A DNA stretch of 64,000 bases from an uncultured Mailhella sp. Lineage in GTDB: Bacteria > Desulfobacterota > Desulfovibrionia > Desulfovibrionales > Desulfovibrionaceae. Positions 8,838-16,344 of the stretch are shown here, piece by piece (position 1 is the first letter of the stretch; each line of letters begins with the position of its first letter). The notes under the pieces are model-generated. The model had not been told where the DNA came from, did no database searches, and saw only the letters and a program-made list of their open reading frames with translations. The stretch is from contig CAJTRG010000003.1 in the NCBI GenBank assembly GCA_910578585.1, positions 112,396-176,395 of the forward strand, read 5' to 3'. The translations under genes were made by a program, and so were the position numbers.

Positions 8838-10055
8838 ATGGATATTACAATCCCTAATGAAATTACTGATCTTGCGAAAATTACAGTGTTCGGCGTTGGG
8901 GGAGCTGGCGGAAACGCGCTTCAACACATGATTAACAACGGACTCAGCGATGTTACCTTTGTTTGTGCAAATACAGACGCACAAGCACTCAACCGTTCCA
9001 GTGCTGAAAACAAAATTCAATTGGGACCACAACTGACCAAAGGCCTTGGCGCTGGTGCAAAACCGGAAATTGGTCAAAAAGCAGCTGAAGAAAGCATGCA
9101 GGAAATTGCAAAATTTTTGCAAAATACAGATATGGTCTTTGTTACTGCCGGTATGGGCGGCGGAACCGGTACCGGGGCTGCTCCTATTATTGCAAAAATG
9201 GCAAAAGAAAAAGGAATTTTAACCATTGGCGTAGTAACCAAACCTTTCTCCATTCTTGAAGGCAAACGTATCCACGTTGCCAATAAAGGTATTGAAGAAT
9301 TACGTCAACACGTTGACTGCCTGATTGCAATTCCTAACGACAGACTTCGCGCTATTGCTCCTAAAAAAGCTACTGCAAAAGAAATGTTCATGAAAGCAAA
9401 CGATGTGCTTTTATCAGCAGTACGCGGTGTAACCGAAGTTATTACCAAACCTGGCTTTATCAACGTTGACTTTGCTGACCTTACCTCTGCCATGACCAAA
9501 AAAGGCGCTGCAATCATGGGTGAAGGTGTTGCACGTGGCGAAAACCGTGCAATCGATGCTGTAAAACAAGCTATCTCCAGCCCACTTCTCGAAGATATCA
9601 GCATTTTTGGTGCACAGGCTCTGCTTGTTAATATCACTGGTAATGTGACCATGGAAGAATTTGAACAAATCGGCGAACTTTTAAATTCAGCTGCTGTTGC
9701 TGATACCGGCGAATTGCCAGATGTATTCTATGGTATGGTTGAAGACGCTGCTGAAGACAGTGAAGAACTTCACGTTACTATTATTGCCACAGGCCTCAAT
9801 CCTGAAAGCAATACAGTGAGTGCTCCTGCTCCAGAAAAGACTTCAACAGTTATTCCATTTCAACAAGCCGTAAAAGCTGAAGAAAGTGCTCAAGAAACCG
9901 AAGATAAACAAAATATTGTGCGCAAACCTTATTTCACTGCTGATGAATACACAGCAAGCCTTACCCGCAACCGCCATACTCCCGGCGCAATGGAATTCAC
10001 CTTTGATAACGAAACAGATGACATTCCAGCTTTCATTAGAAGACAAGCAAACTAA
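8838..10055 (+). CDS. ftsZ: Cell division protein FtsZ
   Basis: FtsZ is the tubulin-like GTPase that forms the Z-ring. Visible motifs are the GVGGAGGNA nucleotide loop near the N-terminus, the tubulin signature GGGTGTGAAP, the NVDFADL T7-loop region and the C-terminal peptide DIPAFIRRQAN, which binds FtsA and other partners after a variable linker of about 60 residues. It has 405 residues. The ATG at 8838 follows ACAGGAGGC, a strong ribosome site. It lies 27 nt after ftsA and is the last gene of the cluster; a strong intrinsic terminator follows. Confidence 0.98.
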   Translation: MDITIPNEITDLAKITVFGVGGAGGNALQHMINNGLSDVTFVCANTDAQALNRSSAENKIQLGPQLTKGLGAGAKPEIGQKAAEESMQEIAKFLQNTDMVFVTAGMGGGTGTGAAPIIAKMAKEKGILTIGVVTKPFSILEGKRIHVANKGIEELRQHVDCLIAIPNDRLRAIAPKKATAKEMFMKANDVLLSAVRGVTEVITKPGFINVDFADLTSAMTKKGAAIMGEGVARGENRAIDAVKQAISSPLLEDISIFGAQALLVNITGNVTMEEFEQIGELLNSAAVADTGELPDVFYGMVEDAAEDSEELHVTIIATGLNPESNTVSAPAPEKTSTVIPFQQAVKAEESAQETEDKQNIVRKPYFTADEYTASLTRNRHTPGAMEFTFDNETDDIPAFIRRQAN

Positions 10056-10083
10056 TGCTTCTTTTCATACTCAGTAATCCATA

Positions 10084-10113
10084 AAAAAGCGAGTCCTTTG
10101 TGGCTCGCTTTTT
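10084..10113 (+). terminator. Intrinsic terminator after ftsZ
   Basis: A 10-bp stem pairs AAAAAGCGAG (10084-10093) with CTCGCTTTTT (10104-10113) around a 10-nt loop, and the run of T forms the 3' side. It lies 28 nt after the ftsZ stop and closes the division cluster. Confidence 0.88.
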
Positions 10114-10151
10114 ATGTTAATAATACTAACTAATTTTTTTATTTTTATATT

Positions 10152-10235
10152 TTTTTGGGGGAATTATTTCCCCCCTACAAGCAAAAACGTTATAGACTTC
10201 GTCCATAACGATTTTGTTTTTATGTGATTTTTAAA
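10152..10235. repeat. Bipartite palindromic intergenic element, copy A
   Basis: A G/C-block palindrome (GGGGGAA at 10157-10163 against TTCCCCCC at 10168-10175) is followed by a second hairpin with CGTTAT at 10188-10193 pairing with ATAACG at 10205-10210, with GAC-TTC-GTC inside. Then comes a TTTGTTTTTATGT-type tail that can act as a terminator. The same order, and almost the same tail, recurs after nfnB (12832-12925), and the first palindrome recurs at 27191. This suggests a dispersed element family rather than chance. Confidence 0.6.
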
Positions 10236-10249
10236 ATATCCAAAGAAAT

Positions 10250-10288
10250 AAAAAGCCCCCATTATAATTTGAAAACAAATAATGGGGG
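10250..10288 (-). terminator. Intrinsic terminator of the small minus-strand gene
   Basis: A perfect 10-bp stem pairs CCCCCATTAT (10256-10265) with ATAATGGGGG (10279-10288). Read on the minus strand, the stem is followed by a run of T (complement of the A's at 10251-10254). It lies 11 nt downstream of the stop codon of the minus-strand 29-residue reading frame, which supports that frame being a real gene. Confidence 0.8.
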
Positions 10289-10299
10289 TTAAATCTGTA

Positions 10300-10389
10300 T
10301 TAATGGTGTTCGTTTGGGGTTGTTGCTTTGATCACGAAAAGCGCGAGCGCAACAGCCACAATGCCACCTATAAAAAATGCAAAATCCAT
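10300..10389 (-). CDS. Small single-helix membrane protein, 29 aa
   Basis: This reading frame starts at ATG (complement of 10387-10389) and encodes 29 residues. After MDFAFF comes a hydrophobic stretch of about 15 residues (IGGIVAVALALFVI) and a short polar tail ending TTPNEHH, so it should be a single-pass inner-membrane peptide. Three things support it as a gene: an AGGTG ribosome site 5 nt upstream, a start-to-stop frame matching the one helix, and an intrinsic terminator directly after it in the same orientation. I do not recognise a family. It lies between ftsZ and nfnA and is transcribed divergently from nfnA, so the upstream region is shared. Its function is unknown; small peptides of this kind often sit beside membrane complexes. 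Confidence 0.68.
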   Translation of the reverse strand: MDFAFFIGGIVAVALALFVIKATTPNEHH

Positions 10390-10508
10390 AATTCACCTCG
10401 CTTAAAAAAGTATACACAAAACACAATTTATTTTCAAGAATTATCATTTTATTTTTAACCATTTATTTTTCATTATCGTTATTTATATTTTTAACAGGTA
10501 TTTTTTCC

Positions 10509-10537
10509 GTGACAAAAACACGTTAACAGGGTATTCT
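10509..10537 (+). promoter_or_regulatory. Candidate sigma-70 promoter for nfnAB
   Basis: GTGACA (10509-10514) and TATTCT (10532-10537) are separated by 17 nt and lie about 33 nt before the nfnA start codon, which has AAGGAG as its ribosome site. The match is moderate. Confidence 0.4.
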
Positions 10538-10570
10538 TATTAAAAAATTTTTCGTTAATAAGGAGTTTCA

Positions 10571-11422
10571 ATGGCTGTTAAAATTTTGAAAAAAGAAAGT
10601 CTTATTCCAGGCAGAACAAGCCGTTTGGTTTTAGACGCACCTCATATAGCAAATACGGCAAAACCTGGCCATTTCATTATGTTAAGAATTAATGAAACAG
10701 GTGAACGTTTCCCTCTGACCATTGCAGATACCGATAAAGAACATGGTACTATCACCATTGTGTATCTTGTTATGGGCAAATCCACAACCCTGCTTGAAAC
10801 CCTCAAGGAAGGCGATGAAATTTTAGACGTTGCCGGTCCTCTTGGCAGACCTACCCACATTGTGGAAGGCGGCAAAGGCCATAAAGTTATCTGTGTTGGC
10901 GGTGGTACCGGTGTTGCTGCCATGCACCATATTGCCAAAGGTCACAGTCAGGCCGGCAACTATGTTATTGCTGTTATTGGTGCAAGAAGCAAGGATTTAC
11001 TCCTTTATTATGATGAACTTTCAAAATTCTGTGATGAAGTTCTTGTTGCTACCAACGACGGCAGCATGGGCGTAAAAGGTATGGTAACAGACCCTCTTAT
11101 TGAACGCCTCAATACTGATAAAGACATCAAAGAAGTTATTGCCATTGGTCCAGTTCCTATGATGGAAGCCATTGCAAAACTGACCAAAGATTATAATATC
11201 CCAACAACTGTAAGTTTGAACTCTCTTATGGTTGACGGTATGGGAATGTGTGGTGCCTGCCGCGTCACTGTTAACGGTGAAACCAAATTCACTTGCGTTG
11301 ACGGCCCTGAATTCAATGGACATCAAGTTGATTTCAATGAATTAAAAACCCGTCTGAGCTCTTTCCGTGACAAAGAAGCAGAATCAGTTGAACATTATAA
11401 ATGCCAATGTGGTGCACACTAA
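10571..11422 (+). CDS. nfnA: NADH-dependent ferredoxin:NADP+ oxidoreductase small subunit NfnA-like
   Basis: This is the FAD/NAD-binding and [2Fe-2S] subunit of the flavin-bifurcating transhydrogenase, which couples NADH and reduced ferredoxin to NADP+. The N-terminal FAD domain shows GHFIMLRI and the RFPLTIAD flavin motif. The NAD domain begins VGGGTGVAAM (about residues 115-124), followed by AIGPVPMM. A C-terminal cysteine cluster, GMGMCGACRV then FTCVDGPEF, fits the [2Fe-2S] site of the PyrK/NfnA group. The 283-residue length is typical. It is followed 15 nt later by the large subunit. Older annotation would call it sulfide dehydrogenase or dihydroorotate dehydrogenase electron-transfer subunit; the partner gene favours Nfn. 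Confidence 0.88.
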   Translation: MAVKILKKESLIPGRTSRLVLDAPHIANTAKPGHFIMLRINETGERFPLTIADTDKEHGTITIVYLVMGKSTTLLETLKEGDEILDVAGPLGRPTHIVEGGKGHKVICVGGGTGVAAMHHIAKGHSQAGNYVIAVIGARSKDLLLYYDELSKFCDEVLVATNDGSMGVKGMVTDPLIERLNTDKDIKEVIAIGPVPMMEAIAKLTKDYNIPTTVSLNSLMVDGMGMCGACRVTVNGETKFTCVDGPEFNGHQVDFNELKTRLSSFRDKEAESVEHYKCQCGAH

Positions 11423-11437
11423 TTAACGAGGTTTTCC

Positions 11438-12823
11438 ATGAGTGTAGAAAAACTTGCCCGTACCCCCATGCCCTGTCAGGAACCAGATGAACGCGTAAAA
11501 AATTTCAGCGAAGTAGCTTTAGGCTATACTGATGAAATGGCTCAAGCTGAAGCCAGCCGCTGCCTGCAATGCAAAAATCCCACCTGCCGCAAAGGCTGCC
11601 CTGTTGAAGTTCGCATTCCTGAATTTATTGCTGAAATCAAAAATGGCAATTTAGATAAAGCCTATGAAATTTTAAAAAGCACCAACAGTCTTCCTGCTGT
11701 TTGCGGACGTGTTTGCCCGCAAGAAAAACAATGTGAAGCAAAATGTATCCTTGGCGTAAAAAGCGAACCTGTTGCTATTGGCCGTCTGGAACGCTATGTG
11801 GCTGACAAGGCTCTTGCAAATCAAACCAAGACTGCAAAACCACAAGCAAAAGATGTGAAAATTGCCTGCATTGGTTCCGGCCCAGCTTCTTTGACCTGTG
11901 CCGGCTACCTTGCAAATCTTGGTGCAAAAGTTACTGTTTTTGAAGGTCTGCATGAACCTGGCGGTGTTTTGGTTTACGGCATTCCTGAATTCAGACTGCC
12001 AAAATCCATTGTGCACAAAGAAATTGAAGGCTTGAAAGATTTAGACGTTGACATCAAAACTAGCTTTGTGGGCGGTACAACCGTTACCCTCGACAGCCTC
12101 TTTGCTGAAGGCTACAAAGCTGTGTTTGTTGGCGTTGGTGCCGGTCTTCCACTTTTCCTCAATGTTCCCGGCGAAAACTTGATTGGCGTTTATTCCGCTA
12201 ACGAATATTTGACCCGCGCAAACCTTGGCCGAGCGTATGATTTCCCTAACTATGATACTCCAAGCTATTCCGGCAAAAAGGTAACTGTATTTGGCGCCGG
12301 CAACGTTGCCATGGACGCTGCCCGTACTGCTAAACGTATGGGCGCTGAAACTGTGCATATTGTTTACCGCCGCAGCAGAAATGAAATGCCTGCCCGTTTG
12401 GAAGAAATCGAACATGCTTTTGAAGAAGGCGTACAGCTTTTCGAACTTTCTGCTCCACTTTCCTTCAAAGGCGATGATCAAGGCAAACTTGTTTCTGTAA
12501 CATTGCAAAAGATGGAACTTGGCGAACCCGACGCCAGCGGCAGAAGAAGCCCAATTCCTGTACCAAATTCTGAATTTGAAATGGAAACAGACCTTGCCAT
12601 TGTTGCGCTCGGCACTCGTCCAAATCCTCTCTTTATCCGCAATACTCCAGCTCTTGAACTCAATAAAAAGGGTTATATTGTGGTCAATGAAGAAACAAAC
12701 GAAACATCTATTCCCAATGTTTTTGCCGGCGGTGACATTGTAACAGGCTCTGCAACGGTTATCCTTGCCATGGGCGCAGGCAGAAAAGCTGCCATGACCA
12801 TTGCAGACCGTTTCCTGAAATAG
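11438..12823 (+). CDS. nfnB: NfnB-like large subunit (glutamate-synthase small-subunit family)
   Basis: This subunit carries FAD and two [4Fe-4S] clusters and is thought to bind ferredoxin and NADPH. The N-terminal domain has cysteine clusters CLQCKNPTCRKGCP and CGRVCPQEKQCEAKC (residues ~46-105). The first Rossmann motif is IGSGPASLTCAGYL, with PGGVLVYGIPEFRLP behind it. A second, NADP-type Rossmann is VFGAGNVAMDAARTA followed by YRRSRNEMPA. The end has FAGGDIVTGSATVILAMGAG. At 461 residues it matches the GltD-like family. It has no neighbouring large glutamate synthase subunit, and its partner is the NfnA-like gene, so transhydrogenase is the better call than GltD. Confidence 0.88.
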   Translation: MSVEKLARTPMPCQEPDERVKNFSEVALGYTDEMAQAEASRCLQCKNPTCRKGCPVEVRIPEFIAEIKNGNLDKAYEILKSTNSLPAVCGRVCPQEKQCEAKCILGVKSEPVAIGRLERYVADKALANQTKTAKPQAKDVKIACIGSGPASLTCAGYLANLGAKVTVFEGLHEPGGVLVYGIPEFRLPKSIVHKEIEGLKDLDVDIKTSFVGGTTVTLDSLFAEGYKAVFVGVGAGLPLFLNVPGENLIGVYSANEYLTRANLGRAYDFPNYDTPSYSGKKVTVFGAGNVAMDAARTAKRMGAETVHIVYRRSRNEMPARLEEIEHAFEEGVQLFELSAPLSFKGDDQGKLVSVTLQKMELGEPDASGRRSPIPVPNSEFEMETDLAIVALGTRPNPLFIRNTPALELNKKGYIVVNEETNETSIPNVFAGGDIVTGSATVILAMGAGRKAAMTIADRFLK

Positions 12824-12831
12824 TTTTTTTC

Positions 12832-12925
12832 TTGGGAGGGATTATCCCTCCCAAACCCACTAATCGCAACCCCGTTATGAGTTATCACTCATAACGGGTT
12901 TGTTTTTATGTAATTTTTAAATATT
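12832..12925. repeat. Bipartite palindromic intergenic element, copy B, acting as nfnB terminator
   Basis: An 11-bp palindrome, TTGGGAGGGAT (12832-12842) with ATCCCTCCCAA (12844-12854), is followed by a 12-bp hairpin, CCCGTTATGAGT (12871-12882) with ACTCATAACGGG (12887-12898), loop TATC. A TTTGTTTTTATGTAATTTTTAAA tail (first 13 bases alone repeat well) follows. The order and tail match copy A after ftsZ. The second hairpin plus T tract is a convincing intrinsic terminator, 9 nt after the nfnB stop region for the first palindrome and 48 nt for the second. Confidence 0.7.
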
Positions 12926-12972
12926 TCCTAAAAATATGCTAAGAAATTAACATAAAAAGTTTTGAGAGAGGG

Positions 12973-13080
12973 TGCAGGGAGAGAACTTTTACAGCCACCG
13001 AAATGGCAGCGAAGCCGTTTGCGTTAGCGAAGAATGAGCTTTACGCAAATGGACAGCAGAGCTAAAGTTCTTTCCCTGCA
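12973..13080. ncRNA. Structured 108-nt palindromic element (possible small RNA or mobile palindrome)
   Basis: Outer arms of 17 nt, 12973-12989 and 13064-13080, pair with one mismatch (TGCAGGGAGAGAACTTT against the complement of AAAGTTCTTTCCCTGCA). Inside are two further hairpins: GCCA/TGGC around CCGAAA near 12993-13010, and CCGTTTGCGT with ACGCAAATGG near 13015-13052. The predicted shape is a long closing stem over a multibranch interior, in an otherwise gene-free 360-nt gap. It has no open frame of note on either strand. It could be an RNA, a MITE-like palindromic repeat or the remains of one; I cannot tell which. Confidence 0.45.
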
Positions 13081-13183
13081 AAATCAAAATACTATTTAAA
13101 TAATTTTCCCTCTTCCAACTAAAAACTTGCAAGTTTTTTATTCTTTCTTTATACTTATTAAAATTTTCTTCACTTGGATTTCT

Positions 13184-14833
13184 ATGTCAGAATTTAAACT
13201 TATGGAAAAAACTCTTGGACAGATTTTAGATGAAACTGTCAGCCTCTATCCTCAGAATACAGCCTTTATTTATACTGAGTCTGGACTGCGTTTAACCTGG
13301 AAAGAATTTCAAGAAGAAGTAGATACCATTGCCAAAGGCTTAATGGCGCTTGGCATCCAAAGAGGCGAAAAACTGGCGATCTGGTCACCCAATGTGCCCC
13401 ATTGGATTTCTTTTATGTTTGCCATTGCCAAGGTTGGCGCCATTCTTATCACGGTCAATACCAATTTCCGCAGCAATGAACTTTGTTATCAATTACAGCA
13501 ATCAGAATGTGAAAACCTTTGCCTTGTCAAAAGTTACCGCGAACATAATTTTTTGAATACCCTTAATTCCTTTGCTCCGGAAGTTTTCACCGGCAACAGA
13601 GAAAATTTACATTGCGAAAAACTTCCGCATTTAAAACGAGTTATTTATTTTGGCGATGATGAACAGAAAAACATGTTTTCTGTTGAAGAAATCAAAAAGC
13701 TTGCTGCCGCTATTTCTGATGAAGAATTCCAAAAACGTCAGGACAGCGTAAGCCCCTATGATACCGTCAATATGCAGTATACTTCCGGCACAACGGGTTT
13801 TCCAAAAGGGGTAATGCTCAGCCACGTCAATATCGGCAATAACGGTTTTTGGATTGGCGAAAATCAAAAGCTGACTTCCACGGATACGGCATGTCTGCCT
13901 GCGCCGTTTTTCCATTGTTTGGGCTGTGTTTTAGGGCTTCTTGCTGACATTACCCACGGCACCTGTTCCGTTGTTATGGAAAATTTCAATCCTGTGCAGG
14001 TAATGACCGCCATTGAAGCGCATAAATGTACATCTGTGATTGGCGTTCCCAGCATGTATCTTTCTATTGTTGAGCATAAGCTCTTCAAAAAATTTGATTA
14101 TTCCACTTTGCGCACCGGCATTATGAGCGGAGCTATTTGTCCCATTCCGCTCATGCAGCGTGTGGTTGATGAAATGAACATGAAAGAAATCACCATTCCC
14201 TATGGCTTGACGGAAAATTCTCCTGTTATGACCATGTCCACCACCAATGAAACCATTGAGGACAGATGCGCCACTGTGGGCAAGGCAATGCCGGGAATTG
14301 AAGTGGAAATTCACGATCCCGTCACCAATGAAAAGCTTCCAGTCAATACCCAAGGGGAAATTTGCAGCCGCGGCTACTGCGTGATGCAGGGCTATTACAA
14401 AAATCAGGAAGCCACGGACAGTGTGATTGACAAGGACGGCTGGCTGCATTCCGGTGATCTTGGCGTGCTTGATGAACGCGGCTATTTAAAAATTACCGGC
14501 AGAATTAAAGATATGATTGTCCGCGGCGGTGAAAATATTTATCCCCGCGAGCTGGAAGAATTTCTTATTCATATGCCTGATGTTCTTGATGTGCAGGTTG
14601 TGGGCTTTCCTTCCCGCAAATACGGAGAAGACATTGCGGCATTTTTCCTTACCCGCAATAATAAGACCATTAAAGCTGAAGATGTGCGTGATTTTTGCCG
14701 TGGCCGCATTGCATGGCACAAAATCCCCCGTCAAGTGAAAACAGTTGAAGAATATCCCCACACTGCCAACGGCAAAATTCAAAAGTACAAATTACGCGAA
14801 CTTGCCGAAGAACTGTTTGCACAAGAAAAATAA
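13184..14833 (+). CDS. AMP-forming acyl-CoA synthetase (ANL superfamily), FadD-like
   Basis: This enzyme activates a carboxylic acid, probably a fatty acid, through an acyl-adenylate to acyl-CoA. Motifs are the phosphate loop YTSGTTGFPKGVMLSH, the YGLTENSP adenine motif, the hinge GYLKITGRIKDMIVRGGENIYP, and the catalytic-lysine end TANGKIQKYKL. From ATG 13184 it has 549 residues, usual for the family. That start has GGA nearby; the ATG at 13202 is an alternative, and a TTG at 13127 only adds a hydrophobic stretch of uncertain value. A second family member lies at 18678. Substrate chain length cannot be read from sequence alone. Confidence 0.88.
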   Translation: MSEFKLMEKTLGQILDETVSLYPQNTAFIYTESGLRLTWKEFQEEVDTIAKGLMALGIQRGEKLAIWSPNVPHWISFMFAIAKVGAILITVNTNFRSNELCYQLQQSECENLCLVKSYREHNFLNTLNSFAPEVFTGNRENLHCEKLPHLKRVIYFGDDEQKNMFSVEEIKKLAAAISDEEFQKRQDSVSPYDTVNMQYTSGTTGFPKGVMLSHVNIGNNGFWIGENQKLTSTDTACLPAPFFHCLGCVLGLLADITHGTCSVVMENFNPVQVMTAIEAHKCTSVIGVPSMYLSIVEHKLFKKFDYSTLRTGIMSGAICPIPLMQRVVDEMNMKEITIPYGLTENSPVMTMSTTNETIEDRCATVGKAMPGIEVEIHDPVTNEKLPVNTQGEICSRGYCVMQGYYKNQEATDSVIDKDGWLHSGDLGVLDERGYLKITGRIKDMIVRGGENIYPRELEEFLIHMPDVLDVQVVGFPSRKYGEDIAAFFLTRNNKTIKAEDVRDFCRGRIAWHKIPRQVKTVEEYPHTANGKIQKYKLRELAEELFAQEK

Positions 14834-14839
14834 TCAAAA

Positions 14840-15814
14840 ATGATGGAAAAAACCTGCGTTTATATTGCTCCGCGCTTTTTTGAGCATGAACTCAAAAAAG
14901 AACTCAGCTATCTTAATATTCCGGTTCTGAGGCAATACGGACGCTTTTTTTATTGCGAAGAAAGCGCTATTTCCCCTGTATGGGCACAAAATACCTGGCA
15001 TAATCCGCAAATCATAGAAATACAATCCATTGGTGATGCCTGCAAAAAGCTCAAAGCTATCCAACGCAACTGGCATAGCTATCCCATTGATTACTTTCGG
15101 CGTGCCAAACTTATTGAAGAGGGACTGCCCAAGATCCATTTTAAAGCCCATGAGTACGGAACACCTTGTCCCGGCGCCAACTTAGGGGCATGGACTTTGC
15201 TGAGTCCAACAGAACTTTTATATTCTGCCCAAACATCATCCCCCTTTCCCCACGGTGAACTTAATTTCATTGAAAACAAGGAAGAACCGCCAAGCCGTGC
15301 CTATTTGAAATTATGGGAAATCTTTACGCTTTGTGAGTACTTCCCAAAAGAGGGCGAACATGCCATTGATTTGGGCGCCTGCCCCGGCGGCTGGACTTGG
15401 GTTATGGCAAAGCATCATGTCAATATTCTTGCCATTGATAAAGCTGAAATTGCTCCGGAAGTCCAAAATATGCCCACAGTAAGCTATGAAAACAAGAGCG
15501 GATTTTCGCTGCGCCCTCAAGATTATCCCCACATTGACTGGCTTCTTTCTGATATGGCGTGCTATCCTGGCAGACTTTTTGAATTAGCCAAACAATGGCT
15601 GGAAAAGGGCTCTGTGAAAAACTTTGTGTTCACCATAAAACTGCAGGGCGATGAGACCAAAGAAGATATCGATTTATTTAGAAACATTAAAAATTCCACG
15701 CTCTTGCATTTATCCTGCAACAAACATGAATTAACATGGATTTACGGTGATATTCAAAAAAATATTGAAAAAAAAAAAAAAAAAATCCTTGACAAGAGAA
15801 TAGCAAGCAACTAG
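14840..15814 (+). CDS. RlmM/RlmE-type 2'-O-ribose RNA methyltransferase
   Basis: This is a predicted SAM-dependent ribose methyltransferase, probably acting on 23S rRNA. The Rossmann SAM motif DLGACPGGWTW lies at about residues 177-187. The four catalytic residues of the RrmJ group can be placed: Lys157 (SRAYLKLWE), Asp238 (LLSDMA), Lys267 (FTIKLQGDE) and Glu297 (KHELTW). About 150 N-terminal residues form a separate substrate-binding part as in RlmM. It has 324 residues. The end of the gene contains an 18-nt A homopolymer encoding a Lys run just before the stop, and the HU promoter lies within its last codons. It starts 6 nt after the acyl-CoA synthetase. Confidence 0.82.
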   Translation: MMEKTCVYIAPRFFEHELKKELSYLNIPVLRQYGRFFYCEESAISPVWAQNTWHNPQIIEIQSIGDACKKLKAIQRNWHSYPIDYFRRAKLIEEGLPKIHFKAHEYGTPCPGANLGAWTLLSPTELLYSAQTSSPFPHGELNFIENKEEPPSRAYLKLWEIFTLCEYFPKEGEHAIDLGACPGGWTWVMAKHHVNILAIDKAEIAPEVQNMPTVSYENKSGFSLRPQDYPHIDWLLSDMACYPGRLFELAKQWLEKGSVKNFVFTIKLQGDETKEDIDLFRNIKNSTLLHLSCNKHELTWIYGDIQKNIEKKKKKILDKRIASN

Positions 15815-15817
15815 GGT
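15789..15817 (+). promoter_or_regulatory. Candidate sigma-70 promoter for the HU gene
   Basis: A perfect TTGACA (15789-15794) is 17 nt from TAGGGT (15812-15817). It overlaps the end of the preceding methyltransferase gene and gives a leader of about 55 nt before the HU start codon. Confidence 0.6.
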
Positions 15818-15879
15818 TATTTTAACACTTATTAACGGTGTGAAAAAAATTTTGCATTTTAACAAAAATGGAGACAAAA

Positions 15880-16155
15880 ATGACTAAAGCTGAACTCATT
15901 GAAAAAATTCATGCAAAGTCTGGTTTACCTACAAAAGCTAAGACTGAAGCTGCTCTTGACGCAACTATCGCAGCTATTACCGAAAGTCTTGCTGCTGGTG
16001 AATCAATCACTTTAACTGGTTTTGGCAGTTTTAAAGTAACAAAACGTGCTGCTCGCAAAGGTCGTAACCCACGTACCGGTCAAGAAATCAATATTCCACC
16101 ATCATCTGTTGTAAAGTTCACTCCAGGTAAAAATCTTAAAGAAGCAGTAAATTAA
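15880..16155 (+). CDS. hup: DNA-binding protein HU
   Basis: HU is a nucleoid-associated dimer that bends DNA. The 91-residue product has the full HU/IHF fold: MTKAELIEKI helices, the GFGSFKV turn, the beta-arm core RKGRNPRTGQEI with the intercalating proline (NPRTG), and the closing PSSVVKFTPGKNLKEAVN. I set the start at ATG 15880, preceded by GGAG at 15870-15873; the upstream ATG at 15868 is itself part of that ribosome site. It has its own promoter and is followed by two terminators, so it is probably monocistronic. Confidence 0.96.
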   Translation: MTKAELIEKIHAKSGLPTKAKTEAALDATIAAITESLAAGESITLTGFGSFKVTKRAARKGRNPRTGQEINIPPSSVVKFTPGKNLKEAVN

Positions 16156-16182
16156 GTCTTTTTGCCTACCAAACATTTAGAT

Positions 16183-16220
16183 AAAAAGCCTATTTCTTGT
16201 GTAGTGATTTAGGCTTTTTT
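16183..16220 (+). terminator. Intrinsic terminator after HU gene
   Basis: AAAAAGCCTA (16183-16192) pairs with TAGGCTTTTT (16210-16219); the T tract continues to 16220. It lies 28 nt beyond the stop codon. Confidence 0.85.
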
Positions 16221-16247
16221 AGTTTAACCGCAACAAAATTCATTCTG

Positions 16248-16273
16248 AAGTACCTTCATGGTACTTTTTTTTA
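16248..16273 (+). terminator. Second intrinsic terminator before dapB
   Basis: A compact hairpin, AAGTACC (16248-16254) with GGTACTT (16260-16266), loop TTCAT, is followed by a T run to 16272. It insulates dapB from HU transcription. Confidence 0.8.
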
Positions 16274-16344
16274 TTTAAAACTTTTTATTTCTTTTTCTGG
16301 CAGATTGTGATAAAGTTACACATATTTATTTATGAGGAAAAAGT

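Noticed and set aside
13127..13183. N-terminal extension of the acyl-CoA synthetase from a TTG at 13127
   Set aside because: It would add a hydrophobic stretch not typical of the family, while ATG 13184 matches the usual N-terminus.
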